Source: Limnochordaceae bacterium (GTDB lineage Bacteria > Bacillota > Limnochordia > Limnochordales > Geochordaceae). Taken from it: 64,000 nucleotides of DNA. The translations under genes and the position numbers were made by a program. Under the pieces are notes generated by a model. The model was not told where the DNA came from, did not search any database, and saw only the letters and a program-made list of their open reading frames with translations. Numbering within the stretch: position 1 is the first letter of the stretch; each line of letters begins with the position of its first letter. Positions 35,715 to 44,197 of the stretch are shown in pieces. The DNA lies in assembly GCA_014896295.1 (NCBI GenBank), contig JADBKR010000008.1, positions 372,001-436,000 of the forward strand, in the 5' to 3' direction.

Positions 35715-36212
35715 ATGAATGCGATGCAACGCGTGGCGTGGCGGTTTGGCGCACTGCTCGCCGGCGGCCTGGTTGCCGTCGTGATCGTGTTCTCGCCGGC
35801 TGCGGCCCTGGCCCAGGAGTCCCGGTGGGACTGGCACCTGAGCGCCGGCATGGGCCCTGGCGACCCCGGGGTTGCGATCACGGGCGAGGTGTGGGCAGGG
35901 GTGCCGTCCGTCGATGAGCTCTTCTTGCGGGCCGGCCTGACCGCCCCCGGAGGCGGGGCGATGGTGGTCGACGTGGGGGCCGCCTATTTGTTGAGCCCGT
36001 TGCTTCCCGGTCTGGCCTCGCGTTATCCCGAGCTCGATCCCTATCTCCACGCGGCCGTCACCCTGCGCTCGGGGAGCGGGGCGGCCGGCAGCCAGGTCAA
36101 CTTCATGGGCGGCGGAGGCGTCACCTACCGCTTCTCGGACCGGGCGTGGGCGTGGGGGGAGCTCCGGGTGGGCACCCCGGTCATCCTGCTCGGCGCCGGC
36201 ATCACTCTGTAG
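35715..36212 (+). CDS. Small exported protein, possible outer-membrane beta-barrel
   Basis: 165 aa from the ATG at 35715 with AGGGGAGG just upstream. A signal peptide (about 1-35) ends '...AAALA-QE'. The mature chain of about 130 residues alternates hydrophobic and polar residues, with Gly-rich turns ('GAMVVDVGAAYLL', 'VNFMGGGGVTYRF', 'AWGELRVGTPVILLGAGITL'), and could form a small barrel of about eight strands. No family recognised. It stands alone on the plus strand between the darTG remnant and the broken MFS gene. Confidence 0.6.
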   Translation: MNAMQRVAWRFGALLAGGLVAVVIVFSPAAALAQESRWDWHLSAGMGPGDPGVAITGEVWAGVPSVDELFLRAGLTAPGGGAMVVDVGAAYLLSPLLPGLASRYPELDPYLHAAVTLRSGSGAAGSQVNFMGGGGVTYRFSDRAWAWGELRVGTPVILLGAGITL

Positions 36213-36336
36213 GCGGGTAGGAGGGGCGCCCCCGCCCCGCTCGCTCGTCCCCACCCCTCCGTCGTGCACCGGGGGGCGGGGGTCTCGCACTCCGGCGCAG
36301 GCAGACCCGACCGGCCAGGGCTGCCCGCGCCTTCGT

Positions 36337-37178
36337 TCACTTGCCTCCGGAGCTTTCGACCACCGGCTGCGCGGGCTCCGGCGCCGCCGCGGCCTCTCGT
36401 TGTCCGGTCGGCGTCGCCGGCGAGTGCTTGCCTCGCATCAGCGACAGCACCGCGGCCAGCACGCTGATGGCCACGGAAACCCAGAACGTGAAGTGCAGCG
36501 CCTCGATGAACTGCCCGATGGCGATCCCCTGCGAGCCCACCTGCGTGCCGGCGAACAGCCCGGCGAGCGCTTCCGGGGTCATGGTGCTGATGATGGCGGA
36601 AAGCCCCAGCGCCATGCTGATGACCGAGCCGGCGTTCATCATCATGGTGCGGGTGGCGCCCGCGATCCCCCTGCGCCCCGGAGCGACCGCGGACATGATG
36701 GCGTTGGTGTTGGGGGAGTTGAAGAAGCCGGAGCCTGCCCCGACCACGGCCATCCAGAGTCCCAGCGTCCACAGGCCCGTTCCCGGCTGGATGCGGGTGA
36801 GTCCCCACAGGCCGACGGCTGAAGCCAGCAATCCGATGGAGCTCAGTTCCCTGGAGCCGTACCGGTCGGAAAGCGCCCCGCTCACGGGCGCCACCGCCAT
36901 CATGGCTGCGGCCATGGGCGAGAGCATGACGCCCGCCTTCACCGGGTCGTAGCCGCGTATGCCCTGGAAGTAGAAGACCAGCAGCAGCGTCACGGCGCCC
37001 CGGGCCACGCCATTGAGCAGGTTGCTCACGTACGCCGCCGCCAGCAGCCGGTTGCGAAAGAGGCTCAAGCTGGCCGCCCGGCAGCCGCACGACCTCCCGC
37101 AACTGCGCCGCCGCCCACCAGGTGCCCGCCACCCCGAGCGGCACGTTGAACCAGGAACACCCAGCGCCAGCCGAGCAT
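36337..37178 (-). pseudogene. Broken DHA2-family MFS exporter (C-terminal half)
   Basis: The visible fragment starts in the middle of a 14-helix drug exporter: 'MLGWRWVFLV' (37178) should continue 'NVPLGVAGTWWAA', but one extra T in GGTTC shifts the frame. After 'QLREVV' about 150 residues of the family are missing, and a third frame resumes with 'SLFRNRLLAAAYVSNLLNG' to the stop at 36337 (seven helices: 'GAVTLLLVFYFQGI', 'VSGALSDRYGSRELSSIGLL', 'GFFNSPNTNAIMSAVAPGRRG'). The N-terminal five helices are absent; the ABC permease ends just upstream at 37244. It cannot make a working transporter. Confidence 0.8.
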
Positions 37179-37243
37179 GGATACGGACCCTCGCTTCCTT
37201 CCCTGGAAGGTTGCGAGGCCGGGCTACGCCCCTCCCCGCGCCT

Positions 37244-38449
37244 TCAGCGGGTGATGGCCCGGCTGAAGGCAGGAACGGCCACGGCCAGCGTGACGGCCCC
37301 GAAGGCCGCCAGGATGGCCACCTCCCCGCCGACGGCGCCCCACCCGGCGCCAAGGAGCATGATCTTGCGCAGCGAGTCGATCACGTAGCTCAGGGGGATG
37401 AAGCGGGAGATCACCTGCAGCACCGGTGGCATCTGGTCCACGGGGAAGAAAGCCCCGGACAAGAACATCATGGGAAACGTCAGGGTCATCATCACCGTGA
37501 GGGCCGTCTCCTGCTCGGTCGAGATCGCCGACACCAGGATGCCGACTCCCACGAACGAGAAGACGCCGAGCAGCAGCATGAGAGCCACCATCCACAGGCT
37601 CCCCTTGACCTGCACGCCGAACAACACGATGCCGAGGAGCAGCACCAGGGCTCCCTGGGCCAGTCCCCGCACGGACTGGGAGATCGCTTTGCCCAGGATG
37701 AGAGAGAGCCTTGGCACGGGTGCGATCAACAGGCCGTCGAGGGTCCCGATTTCCCGTTCCCGGGAGACCGCCCCAGCCAGGCCGGTCATGACGGCCATCA
37801 CCACCACCATGGCCATGATGCCGGGCGCCATGAAGCTGAAGTAGTTGATGTCCGTCGCCTGATCGAGGCCCTTCAGCTGGAGCAGGCGGGCAGGGCCGCC
37901 GCTCAGGCGCTCCGAGGCGGCCGTGACGACGCCCTGGATGATGCCGGCTACCAGCGCGCTCATCTGCGGGTTGGCCGGATCCGGCATCAGGGTGAGGGTC
38001 GAGGGCGTCCGGGTCATGAGGTGCTCCGTGAGATCCGGCGGGATCACCAGCGCTCCTCGAGCCCGGCCACTCTGGATGGCGCGAGCTGCCGCTTCCGGCG
38101 TGCTCTCGGTGAGGATGCGGAGCGCCCGTGCCTCTCCCGGCTGCGCGGGCCTGCCTCGCGGCCCGAGGCCGGCCAGCGCCTGCACCAGCTGCGCCCCGGC
38201 CATGCCTCGATCCTGGTCGACCACGACGAACGGGACGTTCTGAAGCATCGTTTGCGAGGGGAAGATGTACCCGGTCATCACCATCATGAAGATGGGCATG
38301 ATGATGAACGAAACGAGCCGCATCCGATCCCGGACGAACTCCGTCAGGTCCTTGCGCGCTATCTCGAAGGCCCCCCGCAGGAGGCGGACCCACCGGCCCG
38401 AGGCCCTCTCGATGCGGCGGACCCGCTCGTCGGCCGTTACGACTCCCAT
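37244..38449 (-). CDS. ABC-2 type export permease
   Basis: 401 aa from the ATG at 38449, with GGGGGG upstream; open frame to 38557 adds only low-complexity residues. One N-terminal helix ('RLVSFIIMPIFMMVMTGYIF'), an extracytoplasmic domain (about 60-190), then five helices with the ABC-2 motif 'SREREIGTLDGLLIAPVPR' and 'TFPMMFLSGAFFPVDQMP'. It pairs with the ATPase gene 65 bp upstream. Such pairs export drugs or lipids. The regulator is the adjacent MarR gene. Confidence 0.9.
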   Translation of the reverse strand: MGVVTADERVRRIERASGRWVRLLRGAFEIARKDLTEFVRDRMRLVSFIIMPIFMMVMTGYIFPSQTMLQNVPFVVVDQDRGMAGAQLVQALAGLGPRGRPAQPGEARALRILTESTPEAAARAIQSGRARGALVIPPDLTEHLMTRTPSTLTLMPDPANPQMSALVAGIIQGVVTAASERLSGGPARLLQLKGLDQATDINYFSFMAPGIMAMVVVMAVMTGLAGAVSREREIGTLDGLLIAPVPRLSLILGKAISQSVRGLAQGALVLLLGIVLFGVQVKGSLWMVALMLLLGVFSFVGVGILVSAISTEQETALTVMMTLTFPMMFLSGAFFPVDQMPPVLQVISRFIPLSYVIDSLRKIMLLGAGWGAVGGEVAILAAFGAVTLAVAVPAFSRAITR

Positions 38450-38514
38450 GCCAAGCCCCCCTGACTTCCCGCCGCCATCCCGATGAGCGCAGCCGCAGGC
38501 AGCGCAGCCTTTGG

Positions 38515-39639
38515 TCAGCGCCCCGTCCTCGACGCTGCAGCCCTGCGCCTGCCCCAAGCCCTACCCGCAGTGACCGGTGCGCCGGCTGACACCTCGTCGC
38601 GGATCTGATGCCCGGTCAGGTGCAAGAAGACGTCCTCCAGGGTTGGCTCCACGGTGTGCAGCTGCACGATGTGGGCCCCCACCGCGGCCACCGCCTGCAC
38701 CACGGGAGCGATGGCGTCCGACGAGGGAGCGAGCACCTTCACGTGCACCGTGCCCGACGCGGTGAGCGCCACGTCGACGGTCAGCCCCGGTAGGGCTTCT
38801 TTCAGGCGCGTCTCCACTTCACCCGACGGGGCATCCAGGGTCATCTCGATGACGGTCTGGTGCGTCTCGGCCAGGCGGCGCTTCAAGGCTTCCGGGGTGT
38901 CGAGCGCCACGATGCGGCCGTGGTCGATGATCGCGACCCGGTCCGAGAGCATCTCCGCCTCGGCCATCTGGTGGGTCGTCAGCACGATGGTCATGCCCTC
39001 GTCCCGCAGCTCCTGGATGAACGACCGGATCGCCCGCGTGGTCTGCGGATCGAGACCCAGCGTCGGCTCGTCGAGAAACAACACCTGGGGCTGGTGCAGC
39101 AGCGCCCGGGCGATGTTGACGCGCTGCTTCATGCCGGTCGAAAACGTGCCAACGAGTTTATCCTCCCACTCGACCATCCCGAGCCGCGTGAGCCACCGAG
39201 TCGTCGCGGCCCGGATCGCCTCGTCGGCCATCCCGTTGAGCCGCCCGAAGAGCCGCAGGTTTTCGGCGGCGCTCAGCCGGTCGTAAAGGATGATCCTTTC
39301 CGCGACCAGCCCGATGCGGGATCGCACGCGCCCTGCGTCGTGCACGACGTCCCACCCGCCGACGCGGGCGGTGCCCGCGGTAGGCCGCAGCAGCGTGGTG
39401 AGCATGCGGATGGTGGTCGACTTGCCGGCCCCGTTGGGCCCCAGGAAGCCGAACACCTCGCCCCGCCGCACCTCGAAGCTCACGTGGTCGACGGCAACGA
39501 AGGAGCCGAACTGCTTGGTGAGGCCTTCGACGACGATGTCCGCGGGGCCGCCGGCGACGTGCCCGTCGGACCGGCGGTCAGGCTCGGCGTTGATCTGCGG
39601 CAAGGGCGCCACGCGCTCGCGCTGGGTCATCGTGCTCAT
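38515..39639 (-). CDS. ABC transporter ATP-binding protein (drug-export type)
   Basis: 374 aa from the ATG at 39639. Walker A GPNGAGKST, signature 'FSTGMKQR' (variant of LSGGQ), Walker B 'VLFLDEPTLGLDP' and the switch His ('LTTHQMAEAE') are present. A C-terminal extension (about 230-340) with a regulatory-like fold is typical of DrrA/CcmA-like exporters. It is followed by its permease. Its N-terminus overlaps the end of marR by 62 bp, so regulator and transporter form one operon. Confidence 0.93.
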   Translation of the reverse strand: MSTMTQRERVAPLPQINAEPDRRSDGHVAGGPADIVVEGLTKQFGSFVAVDHVSFEVRRGEVFGFLGPNGAGKSTTIRMLTTLLRPTAGTARVGGWDVVHDAGRVRSRIGLVAERIILYDRLSAAENLRLFGRLNGMADEAIRAATTRWLTRLGMVEWEDKLVGTFSTGMKQRVNIARALLHQPQVLFLDEPTLGLDPQTTRAIRSFIQELRDEGMTIVLTTHQMAEAEMLSDRVAIIDHGRIVALDTPEALKRRLAETHQTVIEMTLDAPSGEVETRLKEALPGLTVDVALTASGTVHVKVLAPSSDAIAPVVQAVAAVGAHIVQLHTVEPTLEDVFLHLTGHQIRDEVSAGAPVTAGRAWGRRRAAASRTGR

Positions 39640-40100
39640 CGCCTTCTTCCGACGCGCTTTGGCCGGACTCGGCCCGGGACCAGGCGCTGGCAAAACGCTC
39701 CATGACTTTCACCAGGATCTCGGCCTGCTCCGCCTCGAGCCCCATCAGCGCTTCCATGAGGGCCTGGCGCGTGCGCCTCTCGAAGCGCTCGAGCGCCCGG
39801 CGGCCCTCCCCCGTGATCTCCACCTGCACCGCCCGGCGGTCCTCCGGGTCGGGCCGGCGCCGTGCGTACCCCTTCTCCTCGAGCCCATCGAGCAGCCCCG
39901 TGAGCGTCGAGCGCGTGACGCCCAGGACGTCGGCGAGCTGGAAGGGTTGCGCCGCCCCGTGCCGCTGCAGATGGCGCAGTAGATACCACTGCGGCCAGCT
40001 CAGGTTTTCGCGGCGCTCTCCTCTGCGCCACTGCTGGCCGCAGCTGCACCATGAGATCGTGGACCCTGGCCAGCCACGCTCGAGCTTGCTCTTCCTGCAC
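39578..40100 (-). CDS. MarR-family regulator (frame broken near 40030)
   Basis: The GTG at 40100 opens a frame 'QEEQARAWLARVHDLMVQLRPAVAQ' that fits MarR N-terminal helices. The rest ('RENLSWPQWYLLRHLQRHG', winged helix 'FQLADVLGVTRSTLTGLLDGLEEKGYARRRPDPEDRRAVQVEITGEG', in pieces) is in the next frame and ends at 39578. Total 523 nt equals 174 codons plus one base, so one inserted base in the AGGAGAG stretch near 40030 explains it. An intact frame also reads upstream from 40129, but its first 35 residues (Cys/Ser/Trp-rich) look artificial. It overlaps the ABC ATPase gene and probably controls it. Confidence 0.75.
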
Positions 40101-40119
40101 GAGCCACGCGTCCCATCGA

Positions 40120-40132
40120 TTCGTGTCACGTA
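40120..40132. promoter_or_regulatory. Candidate MarR operator in the divergent intergenic region
   Basis: An imperfect palindrome (TTCGTG-T-CACGTA) lies 20 bp upstream of marR and abuts a plus-strand TATAAT (40131-40136) upstream of the exported-protein gene at 40250. No good -35 box is visible. MarR proteins often bind such sites in their own promoter region. Confidence 0.35.
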
Positions 40133-40249
40133 TAATTTGGTCGCCGCACTAGTTCTGGATTCTAAGCCGCCGCTGGGAGGCCGTCAAGCGTCTCAGCGGC
40201 CTCAGCCGCCGGGCAGGGCTTTGCATCCCGCCCCCCGAAGAGGGCCTCG

Positions 40250-41017
40250 ATGCGTGTGGTACTGCTTCGCACGGTCGTGGTCGCTCTGGTCGCGGCTCTT
40301 GCCTGGACGGCACGCCCCCTGATGCCTGGAGGGGTGAGCGTCCGGGCAAGGGGTGCGGCCCCTCAGTGGGGCGAGGCATCGGGCACCGTATCCGCCTTCC
40401 CCCCTCCACTTCCTTACGTCCAGGGGGGCAGCCGGTGGCTCTACCGTTCCAACTTCGGGGAGGTCCGGGTCCGGCTGGAGGGCGGTGAGGTGCAGGCGGG
40501 ACGGCGTTCCTACCGGTGGGAGATACGCCTGCTCGGGGTCGGCATGCGCGAAGAGCTGGGGCTGACGGCCGCCGGGTTGTTCACCGCGTCCAGGGAATTC
40601 CTCCTGCCGCTCGGGGCGGTCAGCACGATGGTGTTCACGCCGCCCGAGCTCACCATCCCGCTGCCGCTCGAGGTGGGGCGGCATTGGGAGTCCACCACCA
40701 GCGCCAGCTCCGGGCCGCATGCCGGGCCGGCCCAGGTGGCCGGCACCGTGGAGGCCTACGCCTCCGTGGCGGTCGCGGCGGGGCGCTTCGAGGCCTACCG
40801 CATTCGCCTCGAGCGGCGCGACGCGTGGGGAGGCAGCATGGACGCGACTATCTGGCTCGACCCCGAGGCAGGGGTGGTCAAGGCCGTGGGGCAACTGCGC
40901 TGGCCGGGCCTGGTCGGCAGCGTCCAGCGGGCCCTCGGCCTGCATCGCCTGGAGCTCGAGCTGGTGCGAGCCGAGGTGCGCGGCCCCGTCAACGCCATGC
41001 CGGGAGAGCTCCCGTGA
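40250..41017 (+). CDS. Exported protein of unknown function
   Basis: 255 aa with an N-terminal signal segment (VVLLRTVVVALVAALAWTA). The mature part is beta-rich and reminiscent of DUF3108-like secreted proteins: 'YVQGGSRWLYRSNFGEVRVRLEGGEV', 'LEVGRHWES', 'VAAGRFEAYRIRLERRD', 'MDATIWLDPEAGVVKAVGQLRWP' (separate pieces). No catalytic motif seen. Divergent from marR; its 3' end overlaps the Wzi-like gene by 29 bp on the opposite strand. Confidence 0.75.
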   Translation: MRVVLLRTVVVALVAALAWTARPLMPGGVSVRARGAAPQWGEASGTVSAFPPPLPYVQGGSRWLYRSNFGEVRVRLEGGEVQAGRRSYRWEIRLLGVGMREELGLTAAGLFTASREFLLPLGAVSTMVFTPPELTIPLPLEVGRHWESTTSASSGPHAGPAQVAGTVEAYASVAVAAGRFEAYRIRLERRDAWGGSMDATIWLDPEAGVVKAVGQLRWPGLVGSVQRALGLHRLELELVRAEVRGPVNAMPGELP

Positions 41018-42452
41018 GGCCGAGGCCGACGTAGACCGACGTGACTCCGGGATGGTTGGCGGTATTGAAGACGGGGCCCGCCTCCGCGGTCAGGCGCCAC
41101 TCGCCCGGCAAGCCAAAGGTGGCCCGTAGCCGGAGGGAGTGTTCCACGACCCCCGAGAGGAACTCGTGCTCGCGGCCGTACGCCAGCCCCTGCCCTCCGT
41201 AAGCCGGCTCCCAGACGTCTCCGATGCGGCCCTCGCCCCGCCTTCGCCACTCCACGCCGGCGCTTTCGACCGGCGCCCCTGGACGGCCCACCCACTGCAC
41301 CGCCAGCGAGTCGGCGTCCGGCCCGTCCGGGTAGCCGAGGAGGTGGCCCTGGTCGACGAAGCTGAGCGACGGCGCCTGGAACGTGACCACGAAGTTGTGG
41401 ACCCGGGTGTAGCGCACCCGCCAGCGCTCCTGAAACGTCAGCGCCAGGCGCCCGCCCAGCTGGTAAACCTGGGGGATCCAGGGCAGCTGGGGCATGTCGT
41501 CGACCAGCACCTCCGCCTCGAGCCGGGCGTCGCCGCCGAAGAGCCGATCGACCCGCAGCCCGGCGCCCATGTAGAAGTTGGCGTCGTCGTTGCCGGTCTC
41601 ACCCAGGTGGAGGTGCTGCGAAAGATAGGCAGGCCACAGAGGCAGCCAGTTGACGGGTACGACGGCGAAACGGCCGCTGGTCACGGCGAGCTCGTAGGCG
41701 GAGAGGCCCACGCTTCCCCACCTCGTCGCCAGGGGCCCTATCCACAGCTGCTGGCCAAGCAGCCACCGCTGCCCCGACCCCAGCCGGCCGCCCACCTTGC
41801 GGTAGGCGCCCCAGGCCCACCGCACCTCGCCACCCACCTGGAGGAAGCCCGGGTCGCGGGGCAGGTCCAGGAGCCCCGTGCCTGTGCCGAACCCGAGGTC
41901 CCGCCAGCCCACCCAGGCCTGCCACGCCGTCTCGCCCCGGGCGGCGTCGGGCCAGGGTTCGCGCCGGCACGGCAGCCCCGATCCGTAGCCCACCCAGGCG
42001 CGCTCGAGCCGGGCGCGCAGCCGGGCGGGGGACTCGAGCCCGAGCGCCTCCGGATCCCAGTCCGGCATCGAGGACGCACCGGGCGCCCGAAACGGCACGG
42101 CGGTCGCATCGAGCGCCGCCGCGACTTCCCCACACAGGCGACCGTCGCCGCCGGCCACGCCCGCCCGCAGGTACACACCCTCACCGACCTCGGCCGCGGC
42201 GGGGTCGCCGGGCGGCAGCGCCCGCGCTCCCAACCTCGTTCCGAAGGATGCGGCCAGGTAAGGATGCCACGTGAGCGAGCGGTGTGACGGCGGGGCCGCT
42301 TCAGCCTGCGCCGTCTGCGGCGCGAGGGCCGCGCCCGGCCCCAAGAGCCAGGCGCCGGCGAGAAGGAGGCCGGTGATGAGCTTGCGGCCGACCACGTTGG
42401 CCAGCTCGCTCGTCCCGCTCAGCCAGCGTCGCCCGCCAGCCTGGCCAGCCAT
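40989..42452 (-). CDS. Wzi-like capsule-assembly/outer-membrane barrel protein
   Basis: 487 aa. A signal peptide ('LITGLLLAGAWLLGPGAALA', about 25-44) is followed by long beta-strand-rich sequence with many aromatic ends. The part 'RLEAEVLVDDMPQLPWIPQVYQLGGRLALTFQ', 'HNFVVTF' and 'GYPDGPDADSLAVQW' (pieces) recalls Wzi family barrels that hold capsule on the outer membrane. The last residues are 'VGLGLTGALPAWR'. The likely start is 42452, but it overlaps the PHP gene by 150 bp; a GTG near 42392 is possible. It closes the polysaccharide cassette. Confidence 0.55.
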   Translation of the reverse strand: MAGQAGGRRWLSGTSELANVVGRKLITGLLLAGAWLLGPGAALAPQTAQAEAAPPSHRSLTWHPYLAASFGTRLGARALPPGDPAAAEVGEGVYLRAGVAGGDGRLCGEVAAALDATAVPFRAPGASSMPDWDPEALGLESPARLRARLERAWVGYGSGLPCRREPWPDAARGETAWQAWVGWRDLGFGTGTGLLDLPRDPGFLQVGGEVRWAWGAYRKVGGRLGSGQRWLLGQQLWIGPLATRWGSVGLSAYELAVTSGRFAVVPVNWLPLWPAYLSQHLHLGETGNDDANFYMGAGLRVDRLFGGDARLEAEVLVDDMPQLPWIPQVYQLGGRLALTFQERWRVRYTRVHNFVVTFQAPSLSFVDQGHLLGYPDGPDADSLAVQWVGRPGAPVESAGVEWRRRGEGRIGDVWEPAYGGQGLAYGREHEFLSGVVEHSLRLRATFGLPGEWRLTAEAGPVFNTANHPGVTSVYVGLGLTGALPAWR

Positions 42453-43311
42453 GCAAGCACCACCGCGCCAACCCGGCTTGGGGCCGCCGCACGCCTTGCC
42501 GGGACCTCCTGCGCCCGGCGATGCTCATGGTCCCGGGCGCCGCAGGCAACGGCTCTCCCCGGGCGATGGCGAGCGGGGCCGACACGAACAGGTACTGCGC
42601 GAGGCGCTCCCCCGAGACCCGGGCCACTTCCCGGTAGGCCTCCTCCATGGCGGCCGGCGAACGCGCCTGCACGTCGTGCGCGTCCGTTGCCACCGCGGCC
42701 GCCATCCCCTGCTCGATGCACCACCAGCCGGTCTCCCGGGCGCGTTGGCCAAACGCCCCGAGCAGGCTGCCCGCCGTCACCTGGAACAGCGCTCCCTGAG
42801 CGGCCAGAGCGACCAGCCGTTCTCGGCGGGCCGCGAGTTCATGGTTACGCTCGGGGTGGGCCACCACCGGTACGAACCCGCCCAAGCCCACCTCGTAGAG
42901 CAGACGGTCGAACAAGGGCGGAAGGTGCCCGGCCGGAAGATCGACGAGCACGTAAGGTACCGGGCCCTCTGCTCCGAGACGCGGCACCCCGGCGCCCTGC
43001 CTGCTCAGCCACTCCCCGAGCCCCGCGACCGGGTAGACTTCGGCGCCGGGCAGCACGGCGAGCGGGATACCGGCCTGCCACAGGCGCTTCTGAAGCTCCT
43101 CGACCCGCTGCACGACCGTCTCCCGCTCCGGGCAATCGCCCGCTCCAGGGCGCACGTGCGGGGTCGCTACCACCAGCCCCACGCCGGCGGCCACGGCCGC
43201 CCTCGCCATCGCGAGGCTCTCTTCCCAGCTGCCGGCGCCGTCGTCCAGCCCGGGCAGCAGGTGGTGATGGATGTCCACGTAACCGCTCGTCGAGGGGAGC
43301 GGGTCCCTCAA
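42301..43311 (-). CDS. PHP-type tyrosine phosphatase (CpsB/YwqE family)
   Basis: About 336 aa from a TTG at 43311, or shorter from a GTG at 43278 ('VDIHHHLLPGLDDGA'). Metal ligands of the PHP fold are visible: 'DIHHHLLPGLDDG', 'VVATPHVRPG', 'GAEVY', 'VVAHPERN' and 'VATDAHD'. It dephosphorylates the BY-kinase encoded next door and so tunes polysaccharide export. The natural fold ends near 'LAQYLFVSAPLAIARGEPLP'; the last 85 residues run in low-complexity sequence across the start of the Wzi-like gene. Confidence 0.88.
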   Translation of the reverse strand: MRDPLPSTSGYVDIHHHLLPGLDDGAGSWEESLAMARAAVAAGVGLVVATPHVRPGAGDCPERETVVQRVEELQKRLWQAGIPLAVLPGAEVYPVAGLGEWLSRQGAGVPRLGAEGPVPYVLVDLPAGHLPPLFDRLLYEVGLGGFVPVVAHPERNHELAARRERLVALAAQGALFQVTAGSLLGAFGQRARETGWWCIEQGMAAAVATDAHDVQARSPAAMEEAYREVARVSGERLAQYLFVSAPLAIARGEPLPAAPGTMSIAGRRRSRQGVRRPQAGLARWCLHGWPGWRATLAERDERAGQRGRPQAHHRPPSRRRLALGAGRGPRAADGAG

Positions 43312-43339
43312 CCCCTGCCCGGCGCCTCTTGACGGGCGC

Positions 43340-44197
43340 TCACGGGCGGCTCCGTCCAGGCCTCGATGGCGCGCCCTGGACTGGCGTCGCCGCCGGGCTA
43401 GTCTCGTCTCGGGTGGGCTCGGACAGGCCGTGGCCGGACCTGTCGGCGCGGCCCGAGCTCCTCGAACGCCGAGTCCCGTCGGCGTAGTAGTAATAGTAGT
43501 AGTGGTAGTACTGCCCGGCCTCCTGGGGCCGGACCTTGTTGACCACCACACCCAGGATGCGCCCGCCGACCTGCTCGATCTGGCGGCGCGCCGCGGCCAC
43601 CATCTCCCGGGGCGTCTGCCCCATGGTCACCACCAACAGCGCCCCGTCGGCCCGGGCCGCCAGGATGGCCCCGTCGCTCAGCGCCACCACGGGCGGCGAG
43701 TCGAACAGCACCACGTCCCAGCGGGCCTTCATCTCCTCCATCAGCTCGCTCAAGCGGGCCGAGGCGAGCAGCTCCGCCGGGTTGGGCGGGATAGGGCCGG
43801 AGGCCAGTAGCTCCACGCCTCCCGGCAGATCCCGTTGTACGGCCTCTTCCAGCGAGAGCCGCCCGGCGAGCACGCTCACCAGCCCCACGTGGTGGCTGCG
43901 CCCGAAGACCCGGTGCAGCACCGGGCGGCGCAGGTCCGCCCCGACCACCAGCACGCGGGCCCCGGCCTGGGCCATCGCCACCCCGAGGTTGGCGACAATG
44001 GTCGTCTTGCCTTCATCCGGGCCGCACGCCGTGACCACCACCGTGCGCAGCTTGCCACCCAGCGCGGCGTACTGCAGGTTGGCCCTCAGGTTTCGAAACG
44101 CCTCGGCGGCAATCGATGGGGCGCTCGACGTCACGACCAGGGGCGGGACGCCGGCCCCGTCCTCCCAGGCCCGCCGCCCCCGCCACGGCCACTTCAT
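43340..44197 (-). CDS. BY-kinase (CpsD/CapB-like tyrosine kinase)
   Basis: 285 aa. Walker A 'ACGPDEGKTT' (57-66), Walker A' 'VLVVGADLRRP' and Walker B 'DVVLFDSPPV' of bacterial tyrosine kinases. The C-terminal tail carries eight tyrosines in nine positions (230-238) for autophosphorylation, encoded by a run of TAC/TAT triplets (about 43484-43512). The membrane activator is the separate Wzz-like gene upstream, overlapping by four bases, which is the split arrangement of Gram-positive CpsC/CpsD. Confidence 0.93.
   Translation of the reverse strand: MKWPWRGRRAWEDGAGVPPLVVTSSAPSIAAEAFRNLRANLQYAALGGKLRTVVVTACGPDEGKTTIVANLGVAMAQAGARVLVVGADLRRPVLHRVFGRSHHVGLVSVLAGRLSLEEAVQRDLPGGVELLASGPIPPNPAELLASARLSELMEEMKARWDVVLFDSPPVVALSDGAILAARADGALLVVTMGQTPREMVAAARRQIEQVGGRILGVVVNKVRPQEAGQYYHYYYYYYADGTRRSRSSGRADRSGHGLSEPTRDETSPAATPVQGAPSRPGRSRP

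Noticed and set aside
43484-43512. Microsatellite or CRISPR-like repeat
   Set aside because: It is a triplet run that codes for the tyrosine tail of the kinase; no spacer-repeat structure is present anywhere in the window.
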